Shown here piece by piece: positions 36,598-42,976 of a stretch of DNA of 52,805 nucleotides. Position 1 is the first letter of the stretch, and every line of letters starts with the position of its first letter. The notes beneath the pieces are model-generated. The model did not search any database. It saw only the letters and a list, made by a program, of their open reading frames with translations, and was not told where the DNA came from. Origin of the DNA: Polyangiaceae bacterium (lineage in GTDB: Bacteria > Myxococcota_A > Polyangia > Polyangiales > Polyangiaceae). The position numbers were made by a program, and so were the translations under genes. The stretch is from contig JAJDAH010000263.1 in the NCBI GenBank assembly GCA_029261965.1, forward strand, positions 1 through 52,805, in the 5' to 3' direction.

Positions 36598-38118
36598 TTG
36601 CAGGATTCGAAAAAGGTCACGCTGAGACGCACGGCGCTCACCGCGTTCGTCGTGGCGTCTCTCGGCGGCGCCTCCTCGATGGCCTGCAGCGCCGATGGCG
36701 ACAAAAAGATTCTGTCTCGGCAAGAGCTGCTCGATCCCGAGACATGCAAGGAGTGCCACGCGGACCACTACCGCGAGTGGTCCGGCAGCATGCATGCTTA
36801 CGCGGCCGATGACCCGGTATTCCTCGCGATGAATCGCCGTGGCCAGGAAGAAACCAACGGCGCCCTTGGCGACTTTTGCATCAACTGCCACGCCCCGATG
36901 GCAGTGCGCGAAGGCGCAACGACCGACGGGCTCAACATCGACGAGGTGCCCCGAGAGCTCAAGGGGATCACCTGTTACTTCTGCCACAACGTCGAGAGCA
37001 TCGACGGCCAGCACAATAACCCCCTTGTGCTGGCGAACGACCAGACGATGCGTGGCGGGATCCGAAATCCGGTCGAAGGCGCCGCGCACGACTCGGCCTA
37101 CTCGGCGCTGCACGATTCGCAGACCGTGGAGAGCTCACGGCTGTGCGGCACCTGCCACGACATCACGGTGCCGTCCCCGCCGGGGCCGGCCGAGGTCGAG
37201 CTCGAGCGCACGTTCAAGGAGTGGCAGGGGTCGGTTTTTGGGCCGGAGATTGCTCCGGATTCCGTGGTCCCGTGCGGGAGCAGTTGCCACATGACCCCGA
37301 GCGAGCGCCCGGTTGCCGAAGTCGACGGGGTCGACGTGCCGATTCGGTTCGCCCACGGCCACGAGTTCGCCGCGGTCGACGTGGCGTTGACGCCATTTCC
37401 GGAAATGGACCGCCAGCGGCAGCTCATTCAGGAGGCGCTCGACACCACGCTGCGTGTCGATGTCTGCGTCGAGACGTTGCCGAACGGCTCCGCGATTAGG
37501 GTCGTTCTCGACAACGTCGGTCCTGGGCACCGTTGGCCGTCGGGCGCCTCCCAAGATCGACGCGCCTTCGTGGAAGTCCGTGCTTTCGAGGGTCCAGAGG
37601 TCGTCTACGAGAGCGGTGTGCTCGCCGACGACCGACAGGCGCTCGACCTAGACGAACCCGATCTGTGGCTACTACGAGACCGTCTCATCGGGAAGAACGG
37701 CGAAGAGGTTCACATGTTTTGGGAGGTGGCGAGCGTCATCGAAGAAACAATCCCGGCGCCGATCACTGCTGACAGGTCGAATCCCGATTTCTTCGTGACG
37801 CACGTCCGCCGAGATTTTCCGAACTCGGGCATCATCGCTGACGCGTTCGTCGACCGTGTGACCGTGCGCGTCCGCATCCGCCCGATGGGATTCGACGTTC
37901 TGGACGACCTCGTAGCGTCGGGTCATCTCGACGCGGCCGTGAAGGACGAGATGCCGATATTCGACCTCGTACCCAACCGTCACATCCCGAGCGTCGAAAG
38001 CGTCACCTTCGAATGGAGCGAGGAGACACGAAACGATCCGCGATTTCAGACTTTCTTCGACACGACAGTACCGGGTCGCCGTTTCGACTGCATCGGCATG
38101 CGGACGAACGCCCGCTGA
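36598..38118 (+). CDS. Multihaem cytochrome c lipoprotein (cytochrome c554-like)
   Basis: The 506-aa product from TTG 36598 (GAGGG upstream) has a KK..RR n-region and a lipobox SSMAC (Cys30). ATG 36550 is an in-frame alternative. Haem c sites CxxCH occur at 50-54 (CKECH), 94-98 (CINCH), 126-130 (CYFCH) and 183-187 (CGTCH). A fifth, CGSSCH at 226-231, has three residues between the Cys. The first ~240 residues resemble the c554-type fold. The remainder is a ~260-residue beta-rich domain with no further haem motif. It would carry electrons at the outer face of the inner membrane or in the periplasm; the partner is unknown. Confidence 0.8.
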   Translation: MQDSKKVTLRRTALTAFVVASLGGASSMACSADGDKKILSRQELLDPETCKECHADHYREWSGSMHAYAADDPVFLAMNRRGQEETNGALGDFCINCHAPMAVREGATTDGLNIDEVPRELKGITCYFCHNVESIDGQHNNPLVLANDQTMRGGIRNPVEGAAHDSAYSALHDSQTVESSRLCGTCHDITVPSPPGPAEVELERTFKEWQGSVFGPEIAPDSVVPCGSSCHMTPSERPVAEVDGVDVPIRFAHGHEFAAVDVALTPFPEMDRQRQLIQEALDTTLRVDVCVETLPNGSAIRVVLDNVGPGHRWPSGASQDRRAFVEVRAFEGPEVVYESGVLADDRQALDLDEPDLWLLRDRLIGKNGEEVHMFWEVASVIEETIPAPITADRSNPDFFVTHVRRDFPNSGIIADAFVDRVTVRVRIRPMGFDVLDDLVASGHLDAAVKDEMPIFDLVPNRHIPSVESVTFEWSEETRNDPRFQTFFDTTVPGRRFDCIGMRTNAR

Positions 38119-38120
38119 AT

Positions 38121-38624
38121 CTACTGCGGACCGGTGATCGCGAACTCGCCGTTCAAGCAGAAGCTGAACACCGTCTTCTCCACCGTGCCGTCGCTGAGCT
38201 CCGCGTTGACGGTGATCTCCCAAAGGCCCGGCATGAACAGGTTCACCGGTTCGAGCACGTACTCGCCGTCCGCGAGCTCGGTCGTCGTAATGGCCTTCGG
38301 CGAAGCGTGTCCGTGGTCGGGCATCCACGTATCGGCAAACGTCACCGCGCCCGCCACCGGCATGCCCCCGGAATCGCTGACCTTGACCGTCCACGTGTTG
38401 TCGAACTGCTCCGGCGGCGCGGGGTTCGCCGCGACGAGCTCGAAGGTGGCCAGCCCCTCGTCGCCCAGCTGACTGAGGCCCACGGCGATGCCCTTGCCGG
38501 CGCCGCTACATACCGGCGCTTGCGTACCGTCCGGTCCGTTGCCCGGCTCGCTGCCGCCATCGCTGCCACAGGCCGGGAGGGTGACGGTGACGGCGATGAG
38601 CAGTAGCGAATATTTCGAGAACAT
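38121..38624 (-). CDS. YtkA/FixH-like lipoprotein
   Basis: The 167-aa product has a lipobox (TVTLPAC, Cys19) and starts at ATG 38624, with GAGGTAA upstream. The mature domain is an Ig-like beta sandwich with the segment PVAGAVTFADTWMPDHGHAS. The MPxHGH pattern is typical of YtkA-like proteins, which are proposed to bind copper. Two Cys (PVCSGAG, FSFCLNG) may form a disulfide. It is convergent with the cytochrome gene, separated by only 2 bases. A triple 15-bp repeat lies just upstream of its start. Confidence 0.75.
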   Translation of the reverse strand: MFSKYSLLLIAVTVTLPACGSDGGSEPGNGPDGTQAPVCSGAGKGIAVGLSQLGDEGLATFELVAANPAPPEQFDNTWTVKVSDSGGMPVAGAVTFADTWMPDHGHASPKAITTTELADGEYVLEPVNLFMPGLWEITVNAELSDGTVEKTVFSFCLNGEFAITGPQ

Positions 38625-38633
38625 CGGTTTACC

Positions 38634-38678
38634 TCGGTCCAGCGCCAATCGGTCCAGCGCCAAGCGGTCCAGCGCCGA
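38634..38678 (-). repeat. Three tandem 15-bp repeats upstream of the YtkA-like gene
   Basis: On the plus strand TCGGTCCAGCGCCAA occurs at 38634-38648 and 38649-38663, and GCGGTCCAGCGCCGA at 38664-38678. They end 10 bases from the start codon. They could be operator iterons or a slippage product; in the open frame they would read ALDRL repeats. The rest of the gap up to 38856 shows no other gene. Confidence 0.75.
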
Positions 38679-38856
38679 GCGTACGGTCTACGCCCGCAGC
38701 GGTTACCCTCATTCTGCCCCTAACTCGAGAGCGGTCAACGCGACGGGATGTCGCACTCTCGGACGACACGCGTGTCCGACCTGAGGGTCTGTTTCGAGAG
38801 TAACAATCGCAACTGCTCTAGACTTCCCCCGTTTCCTTGGGCGCCCGCAGGGAGAC

Positions 38857-39909
38857 TCAGTGGGTCAGCGCGTGAGATCCGGTGAAGAGCTCGACCCGAT
38901 CGGCGTCGGGCAGGCGCCGAAGGGCGAGCACTTCGGCGGACTCGCAGCTTCCGGCCACCGTCGGAGAAGTCGTGGTGAGGATCCACTGAACCGTGGGCAA
39001 TGCGGCCCGGAGCGCCGCCACGAGCCCGCTCTGCACGACAGGATCCAAATGCTGGTCGACTTCATCGATGACCACGACACCTTCGGACTCGCGCGGATCT
39101 CGACCCGGATAAGCCGCCCAGAGCGTACGCGTCGGCAACGCCGCGAAAGCGACCAAGTGCCGCGCTCGAGTGGGGAGCGAGTCGAAGGGTAGTCCCCGTC
39201 CCGCCTCGTCGACGAAGATGGGCTCGAACGAGCAGGGGTCTAGGCCGTCGTAGCCGAAGCCGGCCAACGCCACGAGCTGCTGCACCGTCGCCCTCATCGC
39301 CGATCCGAGCAGGTCGAACCCCTCGTGAAGCGACGCGTTCGAGGTGCGAGCCAACGCCGAAGCCAGCTCGGCATACGCCAAAGCCTGTTTGGTTTCGCGC
39401 GCGAGGTCGGCGCGGGTCGCATCTTCGAGCCCCGTCGGCGAACGCACGTCGTATCGCGCTACCGTCCTCAGCGGAGCGTTGAGCAAAATCGGCTGGCGCG
39501 AAAACCACCGGACGCTCGGCAACGCGACGAACGCGAAACCCCCGCTTCTCGCGAGCCGGTCGAACAGAGCCTGCTCTCGGCGCTGAAGAACCGACGCTTC
39601 ATCGTCGGGGGCCCGCTTGGTGCTCGGTGTCGTCACACGCAACGAGTGTGGACGGTCCGCGTCGTCTTGGCCGAGCCCCCACTCGCTGGACACGTGCGGC
39701 GCGGCGCCCTCGGCGCGCCCCCGGGCGGGCTGCACGACGGCGTACCCCGGACGCGTCGTTGCGATCGCGCTCAGCAGTGTCGTCTTGCCGACACCGCCGC
39801 CTCCGTGCACGACCGTGACGGCGCGGGCAGCGCCCGCATCATCGCAGAAGCGGAAAGTCTCGCCGTCGAAGGGTCCGACTCCCGTCAATTGCAGCTGCAG
39901 CAATTGCAT
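38857..39909 (-). CDS. Stand-alone AAA/ABC-type ATPase (RecF/SMC-like head)
   Basis: The 350-aa protein has Walker A VVHGGGGVGKTTLLS (GKTT 41-44) and Walker B GVVVIDEVDQHLDP (277-290). A short signature-like segment (SLPTRARHLVAF, 244-255) and a switch TTTSPTVAGS complete an AAA_21/OLD-like ATPase fold. No nuclease domain and no adjacent effector gene on the same strand are present, so defence or repair roles remain open. The ATG at 39909 has a strong TAAAAT box 9 nt upstream. Confidence 0.8.
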   Translation of the reverse strand: MQLLQLQLTGVGPFDGETFRFCDDAGAARAVTVVHGGGGVGKTTLLSAIATTRPGYAVVQPARGRAEGAAPHVSSEWGLGQDDADRPHSLRVTTPSTKRAPDDEASVLQRREQALFDRLARSGGFAFVALPSVRWFSRQPILLNAPLRTVARYDVRSPTGLEDATRADLARETKQALAYAELASALARTSNASLHEGFDLLGSAMRATVQQLVALAGFGYDGLDPCSFEPIFVDEAGRGLPFDSLPTRARHLVAFAALPTRTLWAAYPGRDPRESEGVVVIDEVDQHLDPVVQSGLVAALRAALPTVQWILTTTSPTVAGSCESAEVLALRRLPDADRVELFTGSHALTH

Positions 39910-39918
39910 CGGGCGCGC

Positions 39919-39924
39919 ATTTTA
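39919..39924 (-). promoter_or_regulatory. Candidate leaderless -10 box of the ATPase gene
   Basis: On the minus strand TAAAAT (39924-39919) matches the consensus at 5 of 6 positions and stands 9 nt before the ATG at 39909. No ribosome-binding site is present. Confidence 0.5.
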
Positions 39925-40011
39925 GCGTGATTTGCTCATGAGCGCAGCGTCGACGAGAAACGGCTAAATGTGAGCACTTGATCGATTCGGATGTGGGCGA
40001 CGGGTGGCTTG

Positions 40012-40017
40012 TATAGT
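40012..40017 (+). promoter_or_regulatory. Candidate leaderless -10 box of the flavoprotein gene
   Basis: TATAGT (5 of 6 consensus matches) stands 8 nt before the ATG at 40026, with GCTCGGCC between them and no ribosome-binding site. Confidence 0.5.
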
Positions 40018-40025
40018 GCTCGGCC

Positions 40026-41315
40026 ATGAAGGTCGTGGTGGTTGGCGCGGGGATCGCAGGCTTGGGCGCGGCGACGTACGCGGCGAAAAAAGGGCACGAC
40101 GTCCAGGTGATCGAAGCATCCGGCCACGTCGGTGGCCGCGCGATCACTCTGAAGAACCACAAGAACGGCGACAGCTGCGACGTCGGGACTCAGTACTATC
40201 ACTCGACCTACTCTCGCGCGCTCGGCCTCATCGAAGACGTGGGCCTCGGCGGCAGGCTCGCGTCCATCTCCGGCGACACACGTTTTTTCGACGACCGCAC
40301 GCCCAAAGGCTCGTTCCTGGTCGGGCACCGACTGCCGTGGTTCTCGCCGGCGGGAGTGCTGGGCAACCTGAAGATGGGCTGGTTCTTGCTCCATCGCATC
40401 GCGCGCCACCGCATGGATACGTTTGCGCTCGAAAGTCACCCCGAGCTCGACAGTGTCGCCGCCTACGACGTCGTCAAGGACCCGATGCTGCGCGAATTCA
40501 TGGTGCGCACGCTACACATCGCCGGCGGCCTCGCAGAGCCAGAAAACACCAACGTCTGTTTGATGCAGCTCATGCGGCTCATTCGCATCATCGTCTTGAC
40601 CGACTATCTCGCGCTCGAAGGCGGCACGGCGTCGCTGCACGAAGCGCTGGGCAAACGCCTCGACGTACGGCTCGAAAGTCCCGTCGAGCGACTCGTCGTC
40701 GAGGGCGGCAAGACCCGGGGGGTGGAACTAGAGGGCGGAGAGGTCGTCAAAGCGGACCACGTCATCGTCGGGGCGACGGCGCCCCGCGCCGCCACCATGG
40801 TTCCCGACGAATGGAAGACGGAAAAAGAATTTCTGTCCGGCGTTCGGATCCCGCCGGGGCTCATCATCACGTTTTTTCTCGATCGGCCCTTGGAGAAGGG
40901 CGTGTGGTCGTATTTCTCCCAAGCCGGAACCGGCAAGCGGGTGAGCTTCTGCACGGACATTTCCCAGAAGACGCCGGCCATGGTGCCATCGGGCAACGCG
41001 GTTCTTCAGGCGTGGATCGTATTTCCCGCTGCAGACTCACTCGTCGATTCGAACGACGACACGATCATCGACGCCGCCCGGACCGAGCTCGAGGACCGTT
41101 TCGACGGGTTCTCGTCTTGGATCGAAGCGGCCTACGTCACACGGCACCAGTACGGCGTGCCGTGGCATCCCGTCGGACACCACTCCCGAGCCATCGAGTT
41201 CATGGCGAGCGCCGACGAGCGCCCCGGGGTTTCTTTCGTGGGCGACTATTTTTCCGGCGGCTACCTCGAGCCCGCGCTTTGGAGCGCGGAACGAGCAGCA
41301 GCTCGGCTCGGCTGA
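40026..41315 (+). CDS. FAD-dependent amine-oxidase/phytoene-desaturase-type oxidoreductase
   Basis: The 429-aa protein opens with the dinucleotide-binding motif VVVVGAGIAGLGAATYAA (GAGIAG 7-12), continues with VIEASGHVGGRAIT (the second FAD contact typical of the amine oxidase/PPO/phytoene desaturase group), and ends with GVSFVGDYFSGGYLEPALWS, the C-terminal FAD motif. It may desaturate or oxidise an isoprenoid, amine or porphyrin; the substrate cannot be deduced. It is convergent with propeller copy 2, with 8 bases between the stops. Confidence 0.85.
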   Translation: MKVVVVGAGIAGLGAATYAAKKGHDVQVIEASGHVGGRAITLKNHKNGDSCDVGTQYYHSTYSRALGLIEDVGLGGRLASISGDTRFFDDRTPKGSFLVGHRLPWFSPAGVLGNLKMGWFLLHRIARHRMDTFALESHPELDSVAAYDVVKDPMLREFMVRTLHIAGGLAEPENTNVCLMQLMRLIRIIVLTDYLALEGGTASLHEALGKRLDVRLESPVERLVVEGGKTRGVELEGGEVVKADHVIVGATAPRAATMVPDEWKTEKEFLSGVRIPPGLIITFFLDRPLEKGVWSYFSQAGTGKRVSFCTDISQKTPAMVPSGNAVLQAWIVFPAADSLVDSNDDTIIDAARTELEDRFDGFSSWIEAAYVTRHQYGVPWHPVGHHSRAIEFMASADERPGVSFVGDYFSGGYLEPALWSAERAAARLG

Positions 41316-41323
41316 CGCGGCAG

Positions 41324-42820
41324 TCAGCCTCGGCGTCGACGCCGAACCGCTAGAGCAACCCCGCCGAGCATCAGCACAAGTGCGCCGACCGACGCCGCCG
41401 AGCCCTTGGCTGGCGCGCGACAAGAGCACCCGCCGCTGTCCCCCGCCGTGCCGTCGTCGTCGACCCCTACTCCGCCGGATCCACCGCTGCCGGTCACTCC
41501 CCCTCCGGTACCCTGGCCACCGGTGCCCGAGCCAGCAGCGCCACCGTCGGGGCAATTGCTCAAGAGCTGGCAAATGTTCTCCGGAGTATCGGCGCATTCT
41601 GTCGCCACGTCGGTGCCCGCTCCACACTGCTCGATCGCGCCGAGCCCGTCGAAATCGAGAAGCCCCGTCAAGGGGCTCGGGTCGTTCACGGTGAAGTCGA
41701 CCCCCTGCGTCTCCCCGAGTTCGAAGCCTTGTACGAACTGGGAGCCGCACACGTAGATGGTGTTGCCGGACCAGGTGAGGCAGCTCACGGGGTCCGAAAG
41801 GATCTGCTCGAATTGCAACGCTCCACCAGTGGCAACTGGCGCCGTGTCGGCTTTGAACACGCCGAGAGCATCCTGGTCGACACTCACCTCCGGGTTTTTC
41901 GGATCGCCGAACCCGGCGAGCACCGTCCCCCCGTCTGGCGAAAGTGCAAAACCGAGCAGCCGGGCGTCCGCGCCCATGGATCGCGTCCACGTCTGACCGC
42001 CGTCGGTGGTGACGGTGAGGAAATCGTCGGCTCGAATCGCCTTCGTGTCGCCGGGCTCCGGATTGCTGTTGGGCTTTTCGCCGTCGACCCGCACATAGAC
42101 GATGTCGGGGTTGGTCGGATGCACGGCACCGATGAACGCGTTGTGCGACATGTCGGTTCCGGGGATGTCGAAGCTCTGCCAGTTTTGCCCGCGGTCGGTC
42201 GTGCGCATGAGCAGGCCTTGGTCGCCATTTCTCGCCGTCACGTAGATGGTGTTCGGCTCCGAGGGCGCTGGATCGTGAGTGAACAAGATGAGACCGGAAT
42301 CGAGGTCGGCCCCGAGCTGTTGCCAGGTGCGTCCGTCGTCACCGCTGGCCCAGAGCTGATTGATGAATCCGCCGCCCACAGCACCGCCGGCGGAGACGAT
42401 GACGAGAACGTTGCTGGGATTCTGACGCTCGACCGAGACGTCGGCGATGAAACGCGTCCCGAACTCGTCTGTTGGAAATTCCCAGTCGCAGCGGTCGTGA
42501 CTGAGCGAGAGACCCTTGAAGATCCCGGCAAAAATCGTCCCGTCGCCGCTCACGCCAATCGCCGGGTCTTCGGTATCGCCGTAGCCGACCGCGCCCTCGC
42601 ACATGATGAACCAGTTCTGACCGCGGTCGGGCGAAGTCACTATTCCGTAGGTCGCCCGAAGCACGATTCGATCCGTGTTGCCGGGCTGAACTAGCAGTTG
42701 CTGCGCGCGTGGAAACCGACCGTTCGCGAGTGCGGGGGTCGATATCGTCGTCGCCGCAATCAACGTCGACACCGCGATCGCCGAGGTCAGCGCGACACCG
42801 AGAATTTTCGCGGAACTCAT
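41324..42820 (-). CDS. Secreted NGRFP beta-propeller protein with MYXO-CTERM tail (copy 2)
   Basis: The 498-aa protein has a signal peptide (TLIAATTISTPALA) followed by NGRFPRAQQLLVQP. The propeller repeats are SPDRGQNWFIMC, SGDDGRTWQQLG, TTDRGQNWQSFD and TTDGGQTWTRSM. A Cys spacer (QCGAGTDVATECADTPENIC) and a Gly-rich linker lead to a canonical MYXO-CTERM ending: GGCSCRAP, hydrophobic ALVLMLGGVALAV, RRRRRG. MYXO-CTERM proteins are exported through the type II pathway and anchored on the surface after Cys-directed processing. It shares almost every conserved block with copy 1 (for example GYGDTEDPAIGV). Function is unknown. Confidence 0.85.
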   Translation of the reverse strand: MSSAKILGVALTSAIAVSTLIAATTISTPALANGRFPRAQQLLVQPGNTDRIVLRATYGIVTSPDRGQNWFIMCEGAVGYGDTEDPAIGVSGDGTIFAGIFKGLSLSHDRCDWEFPTDEFGTRFIADVSVERQNPSNVLVIVSAGGAVGGGFINQLWASGDDGRTWQQLGADLDSGLILFTHDPAPSEPNTIYVTARNGDQGLLMRTTDRGQNWQSFDIPGTDMSHNAFIGAVHPTNPDIVYVRVDGEKPNSNPEPGDTKAIRADDFLTVTTDGGQTWTRSMGADARLLGFALSPDGGTVLAGFGDPKNPEVSVDQDALGVFKADTAPVATGGALQFEQILSDPVSCLTWSGNTIYVCGSQFVQGFELGETQGVDFTVNDPSPLTGLLDFDGLGAIEQCGAGTDVATECADTPENICQLLSNCPDGGAAGSGTGGQGTGGGVTGSGGSGGVGVDDDGTAGDSGGCSCRAPAKGSAASVGALVLMLGGVALAVRRRRRG

Positions 42821-42826
42821 GGGCAA

Positions 42827-42832
42827 ATAGTA
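42827..42832 (-). promoter_or_regulatory. Candidate leaderless -10 box of propeller copy 2
   Basis: On the minus strand TACTAT (42832-42827) stands 6 nt before the ATG at 42820, with no ribosome-binding site. Confidence 0.4.
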
Positions 42833-42964
42833 TCTGCATCGCCCGCCGAACGCTAACCCTCGGATCGAGCTCGTGCTGCCCCCCAAGCCACGAGACGAGA
42901 CACTCGAATCCCCCTTGTTAATCCGGCCGCGAACGACCGCCTGCAGCCCGGTTGCTGCCTTCGG

Positions 42965-42970
42965 TATAAG
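42965..42970 (+). promoter_or_regulatory. Possible -10 box and ribosome-binding site of the fusion gene
   Basis: TATAAG lies 6 nt before the GTG at 42977, but the overlapping AAGGGGA is also a good Shine-Dalgarno sequence. The two readings exclude each other. Confidence 0.3.
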
Positions 42971-42976
42971 GGGACC

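Noticed and set aside
38625-38663. An extended YtkA-like protein starting with ALDRL repeats
   Set aside because: ATG 38624 has a good ribosome-binding site and gives a normal lipoprotein signal; the repeats are then non-coding.
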